Position numbers and translations under genes: made by a program
Shown: one piece after another, positions 1 through 5,968 of the stretch
How the letters are laid out: every line of letters starts with the position of its first letter
How positions within the stretch are numbered: the stretch's first letter is position 1
From: Odoribacter sp.
GTDB taxonomy: Bacteria; Bacteroidota; Bacteroidia; Bacteroidales; Marinifilaceae
NCBI GenBank assembly: GCA_020024465.1
Contig: JAHHTT010000082.1
Coordinates: forward strand, 1-5,985
Reading direction: 5' to 3'
DNA length: 5,985 nucleotides
The notes under the pieces: generated by a model
Databases searched by the model: none
The model's input: only the letters and a program-made list of their open reading frames with translations
Told to the model about the DNA's origin: nothing

Positions 1-1798
1 AACATTGTTCATGGAGTACCGGGAAGCATTTTTTGCTGCACGAGAAACAGAAAAAAAGAATACCAAGGAAGAGGCAATTCAACTTTTCCCCAGAAACTTG
101 TGTGATTTTCTTGAAAGAAAACTATCAGAATACTTCACAATCAAGTCATATATTTTAGATCCGAACAAAGCGGCCGAACCATCTCCCCAAAAAACTATAT
201 TTGAAATGGAATGCCTTACGGATAACCCATTAAAAGAGATTGTCCGAATAAATATGATTAGTGCACAACGAGGGTTCTCTGATACCGACAAAGATACCGA
301 CAAAAAGAAGCCTTCTGAAGTTGAACGGACAAGCCTTTCATCACAGATAAGAGGATATTATGATAAACACCTTGATCCGGAAAAAACTCCTTCGCCGGAG
401 GATTTCGGTATCCTTGTGGCGACAGAGCAAGCCAGAAAAGCTTTTGACCAAAATCTTGAAATAAAATTTAAACCCGCAATTAAAGAACTTGAAGAATTAG
501 GATATCCAGGTGTAATCAATCCCCAGATTACAATTTCAAGCAGAGTGACTACAACCGAGATGTTGAAGCATGATTCAGCAGTACAGTATTCTCTCGGTGA
601 AAAAGAAGAAGGCTTGATGCTTCCAGAAAAATATAACGGCTTAGGTTATCAAAATCTGATCTCGATCGTATTTGATTTAATAACTTTCCGGGATGGTTGG
701 ATGCGTAAAGGAAAAGCAGGCTCGACAGATGAAGTAATTGAACCGTTGCAATTAGTACTTATTGAAGAACCCGAGGCACATTTACATGTACAAGTGCAAC
801 AGGTGTTTATTCGTAAAGCGTACAATATTCTTCGGAATCATGAGAAGTTAGGTGCCAACGATCTGTTTTCAACTCAGTTGGTGATCAGTACACATTCCAG
901 TCATATCGCACGAGAAGAAAAGTTCGCAAATTTGAGGTATTTCAAACGGTTGCCCAATGGATTCGAATGTAAGGTTGCAACATCGAAGGTAGTTAATTTG
1001 TCGGATGTGTTTGGAGAAGAAGACGATACTGATAAATTTGTAACTCGATATTTGCAAACAACACATTGTGACTTGTTTTTTGCGGACGGAGCTATTTTGG
1101 TTGAGGGTTCTGCAGAACAGATGTTGCTTCCTCATTTCATTAGAAATAAATATTCAAAGTTAAATCAACGATACATTACCATTCTTAACATCAATGGAAA
1201 ACACTCACATCGGTTGGCTCCTCTGATTGACAAACTTGCTTTACCAACGCTGGTTATTACCGATTTAGATTCAGCTGAGCCAACAGGATACCATAAAAAG
1301 ACAAAGCCTGCGAGAAATAAAGGTTTGATAAGCGGAAATTATGCGATAACGAATTGGATTATAAAAAAGAATTCATTGGATGATCTTTTAGATCTATCAG
1401 ATGATGACAAAGTGGTGACAAAGAAATCTATATGTGATTATCAAATTCGGGTAGCATATCAAACTCCAATACAGGTTACTCATCTTACGGAGGAAGTTGA
1501 AGCGTTAGCAAGAACTTTTGAAGATAGCTTGATATATACCAACTGGGATGTTTTAAGCAAATTAAATGCAACAGAACCTGGACAGCTTTTGAAAAAATTA
1601 AAAGACGGAATTAATGCACACAAAACATTTGATTCATTGAAAACAACAATTTTCAACGAACTAAAGAAATCCGAGGTAAAAGCTGAGTTCGCTTTAGATT
1701 TGATATTTTCTATAGCACCAGAAAAAATTGCTGTACCGCAATATATCAATAAAGGGCTGACTTGGTTAGAGGGTGTATTGTGTACGGAGGTCAACTGA
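1..1798 (+). CDS. gajA: GajA-like OLD-family ATPase/Toprim endonuclease, 5'-truncated by the window edge
   Basis: The reading frame is open from the first bases, and no Walker A motif is present, so the true start lies upstream. Numbering from the first in-frame TTG (position 5), the visible 597 residues carry an ABC signature-like segment (NGLGYQNL, 211-218) and a Walker B/D-loop (LVLIEEPEAHLH, 250-261). A switch histidine follows in ISTHSSH (294-300). The Toprim nuclease comes next: DGAILVEGSAEQ (361-372, acidic residue E367) and the metal-binding TDLDS (419-423, D420 and D422). A helical C-terminal region includes ARTFEDSL (502-509). This order is that of class 2 OLD proteins such as GajA, a DNA endonuclease whose activity is controlled by nucleotides. 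Bacillus cereus GajA is about 580 residues, so this is a long version. Its stop overlaps the helicase start, supporting a Gabija pair. A generic class 2 OLD nuclease outside Gabija is the main alternative. Confidence 0.85.
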   Translation, partial: TLFMEYREAFFAARETEKKNTKEEAIQLFPRNLCDFLERKLSEYFTIKSYILDPNKAAEPSPQKTIFEMECLTDNPLKEIVRINMISAQRGFSDTDKDTDKKKPSEVERTSLSSQIRGYYDKHLDPEKTPSPEDFGILVATEQARKAFDQNLEIKFKPAIKELEELGYPGVINPQITISSRVTTTEMLKHDSAVQYSLGEKEEGLMLPEKYNGLGYQNLISIVFDLITFRDGWMRKGKAGSTDEVIEPLQLVLIEEPEAHLHVQVQQVFIRKAYNILRNHEKLGANDLFSTQLVISTHSSHIAREEKFANLRYFKRLPNGFECKVATSKVVNLSDVFGEEDDTDKFVTRYLQTTHCDLFFADGAILVEGSAEQMLLPHFIRNKYSKLNQRYITILNINGKHSHRLAPLIDKLALPTLVITDLDSAEPTGYHKKTKPARNKGLISGNYAITNWIIKKNSLDDLLDLSDDDKVVTKKSICDYQIRVAYQTPIQVTHLTEEVEALARTFEDSLIYTNWDVLSKLNATEPGQLLKKLKDGINAHKTFDSLKTTIFNELKKSEVKAEFALDLIFSIAPEKIAVPQYINKGLTWLEGVLCTEVN

Positions 1799-1800
1799 TG
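1786..1800 (+). promoter_or_regulatory. Ribosome binding site and TGATG stop/start overlap for gajB
   Basis: GGAGG at 1786-1790 sits 7 bases before the ATG at 1798. The TGA stop of gajA (1796-1798) shares its final A with that ATG. This arrangement fixes the helicase start at 1798 rather than the in-frame TTG at 1762. It implies translational coupling, which would keep the two subunits in proportion. Confidence 0.85.
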
Positions 1801-3684
1801 GAACAATTTTCAAATACTGAAACATCGTTGTTAGATAATCACATTGATGATCACGTTGATATTGAAATTCAAGAATGCTTAAGTTCAAATCCTCCAAAGA
1901 GTTTCTTCATGTTCGCCGGTGCAGGTTCGGGTAAGACTCGCAGTTTGATTAATACGCTTGAATATCTTGATAAAGAAAAGGGACATTATTTAGCAGAACG
2001 AGGGAAACAAATTGCTGTTATTACATACACAAACGCAGCTTGCGATGAAATTGAAAGAAGACTTCAATACAAACCAATTTTTATGGTATCCACAATCCAT
2101 AGCTTCCTATGGGAAATGATAAAAAACTTCCAACAGGATATAAGGATATGGGTGGAAGGTTCTATTACCGCAGAGATTAATGAATTACAAAATAAACAGA
2201 AGACGGGCAAAAAGGGATCTGCAGCTACTACCAGGGAAAAGAAAATTATAAGTAAGCAAAAAAGCTTAGAGAGGATAAAAAAGGTAAAGCGATTTTCATA
2301 TAACCCCAATGGCGACAATTTAGGGTTCGATTCATTGAGCCATGACCAAGTTATAAAAATTGGTTCAGAATTTATAGCCTCAAGAGAAACAATGCAGGAA
2401 ATTTTGGTAAATAAATTCCCTATCATGTTAATTGATGAAAGCCAAGATACCAAGAAGGAACTCGTCGATGCGTTCCTAAGTGTTTGTAAAAATCATAAAG
2501 ACTGGGCCGTTGGCATGTTTGGTGATACCATGCAAAAGGTTTATATGGACGGTAAAGACCATCTAGATAAAGCTGTACCCCACGAATGGGTGTTTCCTCA
2601 AAAAATCATGAATCATCGCAGTGCAGCCCGAATTGTTGAATTAGCGAATGCGGTTCGGAGATTATCAGATGGCAAGGAGCAACGTCCAAGAAGTGATGCA
2701 AAAACGGGATTTGTGCGCTTGTTCATAGCAAACGCATTAAGTAATAAGGAACGGACCGAAAGATTGGTCGCAGAAAAAATGTCTGTAATAACTTGCAATA
2801 TGGAATGGCAAACAGACACAGGTTATGAATGTTTAATTTTGGAACATCATATGGCTGCAAGCAGGTTCTCATTTAGCAATTTATATACACCGTTGAACGA
2901 ATCAAAAGAATTTGATAGTGCTTTGCGAAAAGGTGAAATACCCGAAATTTCGTTTCTTGCTAACACAATATCTCCGCTTGTTAAAGCACATCAAGCCAAT
3001 AATACATTTGAAATTGCAAAAATTGTTCGGCAAAGTTCCCCTTTACTAAGTAAAAAAACATTTTCTTTGCAGCCGGATAAACAGCAACAAAAGTTGGAAC
3101 AGGCAGAATCTGCTACGCAAGCACTGTTTGCTCTTTGGCATGATGGCAAAATTCCTTCGTGCATTGATGTTTTGAGCAATATCAAAGAATCCGGACTTTA
3201 TGAAATTAGCGAACGCATGGAAGAAATATTAGATAGTACATACACCGGAGACGATCCCAAAGTTATAGCATTAAAAACAGCATTAAATGTTTCGTTTGAT
3301 GAAATGGAACGGTATGCCACATATGTTTCTGATCAAAGTCGTTTTGCCACCCACCAGGGGGTGAAAGGATTGGAGTATCCTCGGGTAATGGTGGTTTTAG
3401 ACGATTCTGAGTCTCGGGGATTTTTATTTAGTTACGAAAAACTATTTGGCGCTAAAGAAAAAACACAAACTGATTTGCGGAACGAAAAAGAAGGTAAGGA
3501 TACTAGCATCCAAAGAACCGCAAGGTTGTTCTATGTTGCTTGTACACGAGCAATGGAGAGTTTGGCTGTTGTAGCATATTCTGAAAATCCAAATTTAGTC
3601 CGATCCACAGCTTTAGCTAACGGATGGTTTGCGGAGGAAGAAATCGTGATGCTGGACGGCTTGGTATCTGATGAAAATAGCTAG
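1798..3684 (+). CDS. gajB: GajB-like UvrD/PcrA-type superfamily 1 helicase
   Basis: This encodes 628 residues with the SF1 helicase motifs in order. They are Walker A GAGSGKT (41-47), motif Ia TYTNAA (76-81), TIHSF (99-103), motif II IDESQD (212-217) and motif III GDTMQ (242-246). NHRS (272-275) is motif IV-like, HQGVKGLEYP (519-528) is motif V and YVACTRA (579-585) is motif VI. In Gabija, GajB is the partner of GajA and is thought to sense or act on DNA ends and consume nucleotides, which activates the nuclease. A Lys-rich, probably helical insertion lies between motif Ia and motif II (about 128-166), followed by NPNGDNLGFDSLSHD. I see no clear canonical Q motif before Walker A. Bacillus cereus GajB is about 490-500 residues, so this one is longer. 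The start at 1798 has an excellent ribosome binding site. It could be a UvrD-like protein from another nuclease-helicase system, but the overlap with an OLD gene favours Gabija. Confidence 0.87.
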   Translation: MEQFSNTETSLLDNHIDDHVDIEIQECLSSNPPKSFFMFAGAGSGKTRSLINTLEYLDKEKGHYLAERGKQIAVITYTNAACDEIERRLQYKPIFMVSTIHSFLWEMIKNFQQDIRIWVEGSITAEINELQNKQKTGKKGSAATTREKKIISKQKSLERIKKVKRFSYNPNGDNLGFDSLSHDQVIKIGSEFIASRETMQEILVNKFPIMLIDESQDTKKELVDAFLSVCKNHKDWAVGMFGDTMQKVYMDGKDHLDKAVPHEWVFPQKIMNHRSAARIVELANAVRRLSDGKEQRPRSDAKTGFVRLFIANALSNKERTERLVAEKMSVITCNMEWQTDTGYECLILEHHMAASRFSFSNLYTPLNESKEFDSALRKGEIPEISFLANTISPLVKAHQANNTFEIAKIVRQSSPLLSKKTFSLQPDKQQQKLEQAESATQALFALWHDGKIPSCIDVLSNIKESGLYEISERMEEILDSTYTGDDPKVIALKTALNVSFDEMERYATYVSDQSRFATHQGVKGLEYPRVMVVLDDSESRGFLFSYEKLFGAKEKTQTDLRNEKEGKDTSIQRTARLFYVACTRAMESLAVVAYSENPNLVRSTALANGWFAEEEIVMLDGLVSDENS

Positions 3685-3686
3685 GT

Positions 3687-3712
3687 GGAGGAGGACAATA
3701 GTTATTATTATG
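3687..3712 (+). promoter_or_regulatory. Ribosome binding site before the Mrr-like gene
   Basis: GGAGGAGG at 3687-3694 lies just after the gajB stop. The next in-frame ATG codons are at 3710 and 3713, giving spacings of 15 and 18 bases, longer than ideal. An upstream in-frame ATG at 3671 would translate the ribosome binding site itself (as Arg-Trp-Arg-Arg) and has only a weak Shine-Dalgarno sequence. I therefore favour 3710, with 3713 close behind. Confidence 0.6.
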
Positions 3713-4429
3713 ATGCACATACCGAATGATTTTTATATCAAATGCGATAAGTGTAATCACGTATCATTGGTTGAAACAGATAGTTTGGATTACGAAACCT
3801 CAGTGTGCGACAGACCAATGGGTGAGGAAATTGAATATACCTTCCATGGTGAAATATGCTGTGAGAAATGTCATTCATGGATAGAGTTTATTATTCGAGG
3901 ATATGAATATCCGGTTGGAGCATTTAACTACTCGGATTCTGAATGCAATGGCGGTACGTTTATTGATAAACCAACCGTAGAAATCGAATATGAATTTGAT
4001 GATTACTATTACGGTGCTGCTTTAGATGAATATGAGAAAGCGGAAGCAATTTTAGAGCACCATCGGAATCACATAAAAAATATGTCACATAGAGAATTTG
4101 AATTCTTTGTAGCCGATATATTTGAGAAATTGGACTTTACTGTCAAGATTACAAAAGCAACTAGAGATGGCGGTAAGGATATAATTGCTACAAAACCTGA
4201 CCCGATTCCATATATGTTAATTGTAGAATGTAAGCATTGGGGAGAAGACCATAAAGTTGATGTAAGCGTGGTTAGAAGTGTGTATGGTGTTCAAGTAGCC
4301 ACACAGGCAAACCAATCTGTAATTGTAACATCTTCTAAATTCACCAAAGATGCACGAGCTTTTGCAGAAGAACGAAAAAATCTAATGACATTGTTGGATA
4401 TTGATGATCTATTAAAGCTAATATGTTAA
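3710..4429 (+). CDS. Mrr-type restriction endonuclease with N-terminal putative zinc ribbon
   Basis: From the ATG at 3710 this encodes 239 residues. The N-terminal part has CDKC (12-15) and CCEKC (50-54), two CxxC knuckles expected to bind zinc. A Tyr/Asp/Glu-rich middle and a helix (about 105-122) follow. The C-terminal half is a typical Mrr_cat domain of the PD-(D/E)xK superfamily. It begins SHREFEFFVADIFEKLDF and has E129 in its first helix, then TRDGGKDII with D157, and VECKHW with E173 and K175. It ends with the family-typical VVRSVYGV, VIVTSSKFTKDA and LLDIDDLLKLI. All expected catalytic residues are present, so it should cut DNA; Mrr relatives often act on modified DNA. No methyltransferase is visible nearby. 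The gap to gajB is only 25 bases with no promoter or terminator seen, so co-transcription is likely. Whether it takes part in Gabija defence is inference. The alternative start at 3671 would add 13 residues. Confidence 0.85.
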   Translation: MMHIPNDFYIKCDKCNHVSLVETDSLDYETSVCDRPMGEEIEYTFHGEICCEKCHSWIEFIIRGYEYPVGAFNYSDSECNGGTFIDKPTVEIEYEFDDYYYGAALDEYEKAEAILEHHRNHIKNMSHREFEFFVADIFEKLDFTVKITKATRDGGKDIIATKPDPIPYMLIVECKHWGEDHKVDVSVVRSVYGVQVATQANQSVIVTSSKFTKDARAFAEERKNLMTLLDIDDLLKLIC

Positions 4430-4493
4430 GGAATAACACAGATGTTTAATAAACATAAAGAAGAATATGTGTTTAAGGTGGGATAAGAATCTT

Positions 4494-4527
4494 TAAACGA
4501 ATGCGGTCTAAGCGAACACTCCGTTTA
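4494..4527. repeat. Imperfect inverted repeat downstream of the defence operon
   Basis: TAAACGAATG at 4494-4503 can pair with CACTCCGTTTA at 4517-4527. This gives a 10-bp stem with one bulged C (4522), one wobble pair in the minus-strand transcript, and a 13-base loop. It has no adjacent T-run, so it is not a convincing terminator. It might be a weak 3'-end structure or a recombination or protein-binding site. The role is unknown. Confidence 0.35.
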
Positions 4528-4548
4528 GAACAGCATACCAATGAAAAC

Positions 4549-4578
4549 AAGGCCAGGGACATGCAACTCCTGGCCTTT
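4549..4578. terminator. Probable rho-independent terminator after the gajAB-mrr operon
   Basis: AAGGCCAGG (4549-4557) and CCTGGCCTT (4569-4577) form a perfect 9-bp stem around an 11-base loop. On the plus strand it is followed by only a short T-run. On the minus strand the stem is followed by TTGTTTTC, so it could work in both directions. It lies about 120 bases after the Mrr-like gene, the only clear stop signal before the next gene. Confidence 0.6.
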
Positions 4579-4648
4579 CCTGCATCCATGGCATACAACA
4601 CCCTTCGAACTGAGGAGTAGCTCATAAAGGCCGGATAGAGGCCCAGAT

Positions 4649-4683
4649 CCGTTTAAATCCGCAAAAACCCGTTTAAGCAAAAC
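4649..4683. repeat. Tandem imperfect direct repeat, CCGTTTAA(ATCC)GCAAAA(A)C
   Basis: The unit at 4649-4668 is followed directly by a second copy at 4669-4683 that lacks the internal ATCC and one A. A third partial match to CCGTTTA occurs at 4521-4527. The surrounding stretch is otherwise non-coding and carries a small palindrome (AAAACGGCGTTTT) nearby. The copies could be arm-type recombinase sites, a duplication scar or chance in AT-rich DNA. No recombinase gene is visible. Confidence 0.35.
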
Positions 4684-4753
4684 CAAACTATCAAAAAACG
4701 GCGTTTTGTCGGTTCTCTGCGTTTTAATCGTTGGATTGGATGATAACCTGTAG

Positions 4754-4862
4754 TTTGAAAATCGTTGGCTACTTGCCTCTGAAGCAATGTATGATAGAAA
4801 AAGTTGGTTTTGTAGAAACAAGCCGAGATGATATGTTCGTATATTACAAGATTCAAAGATAA
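4754..4862 (+). pseudogene. Frameshifted C-terminal remnant of a GNAT-type acetyltransferase (tentative)
   Basis: Two adjacent frames together resemble the end of a GNAT acetyltransferase. From 4754 one frame reads NRWLLASEAMY, ending at TAT 4790-4792. The frame entered at 4797 continues EKVGFVETSRDDMFVYYK and stops at TAA 4860-4862. Removing the four bases GATA at 4793-4796 would join them into MYEKVGF, matching the LYEKxGF element common at the acetyl-CoA-binding end of GNAT proteins, followed by the usual short tail. A stop codon bounds the upstream side and I can see no N-terminal acetyltransferase motifs, so only a broken fragment is left. The match rests on about 30 residues and could be coincidental. 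It lies just before the ribosome binding site of the next gene. Confidence 0.38.
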
Positions 4863-4921
4863 ATTGGGCTATTGAACGGCTATTTTCCCAATACGGTCTT
4901 TGGCAGTAATACTGTAGTGTT

Positions 4922-4939
4922 AGGAGGAAGGAAAATTTG
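4922..4939 (+). promoter_or_regulatory. Ribosome binding site selecting a TTG start
   Basis: AGGAGG at 4922-4927 is 9 bases before the TTG at 4937. The next in-frame ATG (4964) has no Shine-Dalgarno sequence. The site therefore favours TTG as the true start of the following gene. No convincing promoter could be recognised upstream. Confidence 0.7.
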
Positions 4940-5548
4940 AAACTCAATCAGTTTTCATATGGAATGGATACAGAAAAAGATTTCTTATATCATGGTTCCT
5001 CTGTTCAGGGAATTGAAATATTGAATCCTATTTCTAAACTACATAACTCAGATCAAAAAGTTATCTACCTGACTAGTAATTTAGCTTTTGCGCTGGTTTA
5101 TATTTGGGATTCTATTAAAACAGGCACCAAGCAGAAATGGATAACCTGTGGGGTAAAAAATGGAATTGTATATTATGAGGAACAGTTTCCAGATCAACTA
5201 AGAGAATTCTATGAAGGTGTCGAAGGATATGTTTATACAGCACCAAAGGTCGACACAATTCAGTGTGTAGAAAAAAGGGAGCAAATGTACTTTAGTACAA
5301 AGCCATTGTCCATAACCAATACAATCTATATTCCAGATGTATATCAGGCCCTCTGCAAATGTCAGGAAGAAGGTATATTCCGATTATTAAGATTTACAGA
5401 TGCAACATCTGAAAAGCAGCAACAGCTGATTGATATGATCAGCGACTGTATCATACAATCGGGAGCACTCTGTAGTAATGACGAAGATTCGAGATTTTTT
5501 AAGCAGTATTTTCATGATGCCTGGGAGAAAGCGAGTTCTGGAAAATAA
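4937..5548 (+). CDS. Conserved-looking protein of unknown function with N-terminal YHGSS motif
   Basis: I do not recognise a characterised family. The 203-residue product is soluble, with no signal peptide or membrane segment visible. The N-terminal part reads FLYHGSSVQGIEIL (16-29), then KVIYLTSNLAFALVYIWD (41-58), with WITCGVKNGIVYYEEQFP (68-85) after it. A YHGS strand followed by a YLT...A...Y strand-helix is reminiscent of ADP-ribosyltransferase-like folds such as DUF3990-type proteins, but no full catalytic triad can be assigned. The middle has EGVEGYVYTAPK (93-104) and IYIPDVYQAL (130-139); the C-terminus is helical and charged. It starts at TTG with a strong ribosome binding site. It is separated from the defence operon by a terminator, so it is probably transcribed independently. 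The adjoining upstream GNAT-like fragment may once have been its partner or fusion; that is speculation. The gene itself is intact. Confidence 0.75.
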   Translation: MKLNQFSYGMDTEKDFLYHGSSVQGIEILNPISKLHNSDQKVIYLTSNLAFALVYIWDSIKTGTKQKWITCGVKNGIVYYEEQFPDQLREFYEGVEGYVYTAPKVDTIQCVEKREQMYFSTKPLSITNTIYIPDVYQALCKCQEEGIFRLLRFTDATSEKQQQLIDMISDCIIQSGALCSNDEDSRFFKQYFHDAWEKASSGK

Positions 5549-5608
5549 TTAATAACTGTCAAATTTACGATGAGGAGAGCGGGAGTGAATGCGTTGAATA
5601 GTTTAGTC

Positions 5609-5716
5609 CTATTGGCTGGATACAGCCTGAAAACTGACTCCCATCTGATCTGCCAGTTCTGTTTGTGTCATGTTCTTCTTACGGCGCAATGCCGAAATCG
5701 TTCTTCCGATATTCAA
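5609..5716 (-). pseudogene. Truncated XRE/Cro-type HTH regulator (N-terminal fragment)
   Basis: Reading the minus strand from a TTG at 5716, the frame gives NIGRTISALRRKKNMTQTEL, then LADQMGVSFQAVSSQ and a TAG stop at 5611-5609. This is helix 1, helix 2 and the recognition helix of an HTH_3 (XRE/Cro) DNA-binding domain. Normally the motif would go on as VSxWERG and continue for 30 or more residues, but here it ends within or just after the recognition helix. The fragment is only 35 residues and cannot form a complete domain. The same frame is open further upstream to a stop at 5791-5789, but that part does not look like XRE sequence. An ATG may have decayed to TTG. It is most likely a remnant cut by rearrangement. 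It faces away from the promoter at 5751-5779. Confidence 0.6.
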
Positions 5717-5750
5717 ATACTCTGGCAGAAAAGTGTAAACAGTAGGATTC

Positions 5751-5779
5751 TTGACACGCTTCCCTCTGGGTGGTATGAT
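5751..5779 (+). promoter_or_regulatory. Strong sigma-70/sigma-A type promoter
   Basis: TTGACA at 5751-5756 and TATGAT at 5774-5779 are separated by exactly 17 bases. This is a perfect -35 box and a one-mismatch -10 box. Transcription would start near 5786, a few bases before the ribosome binding site of the small ORF. It is the clearest promoter in the window. Confidence 0.8.
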
Positions 5780-5799
5780 AAACCCAACTTAAATGAAAG

Positions 5800-5857
5800 G
5801 GGCAAAGAATCATGTATATGAATTTTATTTTTGACAAAATGAAGAGAAGCTTTGCCC
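5800..5857 (+). promoter_or_regulatory. Inverted repeat able to mask the ribosome binding site of the small ORF
   Basis: GGGCAAAG at 5800-5807 includes most of the purine-rich ribosome binding site (GGGG, 5799-5802). It is exactly complementary to CTTTGCCC at 5850-5857 inside the small ORF. The loop is 42 bases. In the transcript this 8-bp stem would hide the ribosome binding site until it is opened, as in translational attenuators and some insertion-sequence leaders. Function is inferred only from complementarity. Confidence 0.45.
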
Positions 5858-5874
5858 AGAATATGCATCGTTAA
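5812..5874 (+). CDS. Possible 20-residue small protein or leader peptide
   Basis: ATG at 5812 to TAA at 5872-5874 encodes 20 residues, MYMNFIFDKMKRSFAQNMHR. The peptide is basic with an aromatic, hydrophobic front. AAAGGGG ends 9 bases before the ATG, and the ORF sits between a consensus promoter and a strong terminator, so the whole unit is self-contained. It could be a regulatory leader peptide, a small protein, or an incidental ORF in a small RNA of roughly 140 bases. A competing 13-codon ORF starts at 5793 but has no ribosome binding site. I do not recognise the peptide. Confidence 0.35.
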   Translation: MYMNFIFDKMKRSFAQNMHR

Positions 5875-5899
5875 ATTACTATTAACATGGGTGCATCCT

Positions 5900-5928
5900 A
5901 AGGCGCAGGCTTCGGCCTGCGCCTTTTT
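5900..5928 (+). terminator. Strong rho-independent terminator
   Basis: AAGGCGCAGGC (5900-5910) pairs perfectly with GCCTGCGCCTT (5915-5925) around a stable TTCG loop, followed by T5 (5924-5928). It ends the short transcript from the promoter at 5751-5779. If the ribosome controls folding of the preceding leader, it could also act as an attenuator for a gene beyond the window. Confidence 0.9.
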
Positions 5929-5949
5929 GTATTGATTCATCAAAGACAA

Positions 5950-5968
5950 CCCCCTGCTATGCAGGGGG
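5950..5968. repeat. Perfect GC-rich hairpin at the window edge
   Basis: CCCCCTGC (5950-5957) and GCAGGGGG (5961-5968) form a perfect 8-bp stem with a TAT loop, followed by ACAAAAAATAGC. On the minus strand the T-rich run precedes the stem, so it is a poor terminator in that direction; on the plus strand no T-run follows. Hairpins of this kind mark the ends of IS200/IS605-type elements, but no transposase lies in the window. Its role is undetermined. Confidence 0.5.

Noticed and set aside
3671..3709. Upstream ATG for the Mrr-like gene overlapping the end of gajB
   Set aside because: It would translate the Shine-Dalgarno sequence and add a basic, non-family N-terminal piece. The start at 3710 fits better, though the spacing is long.
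4442..4486. 14-residue ORF (MFNKHKEEYVFKVG) just after the Mrr-like gene
   Set aside because: It has only a weak ribosome binding site and is too short to judge; chance is the simplest explanation.
4590..4625. Minus-strand GTTCGAA followed by CCA, like a tRNA 3' half
   Set aside because: The bases flanking the loop do not form a T-stem, and no acceptor or anticodon arm can be drawn.
4525..4947. 140-codon minus-strand open frame across the intergenic stretch
   Set aside because: It runs over the terminator hairpin, the direct repeat and the GNAT remnant, shows no recognisable motif and has a low-complexity translation. Its start also lies inside the next plus-strand gene.
5570..5821. 83-codon plus-strand open frame
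   Set aside because: It lies antisense to the XRE regulator fragment, runs through the promoter and ends inside the small ORF. The translation is Cys/Leu-rich without a family pattern.
5713..5949. 78-codon minus-strand open frame
   Set aside because: It reads backwards through the terminator and the small transcription unit, and its translation resembles no protein I know.
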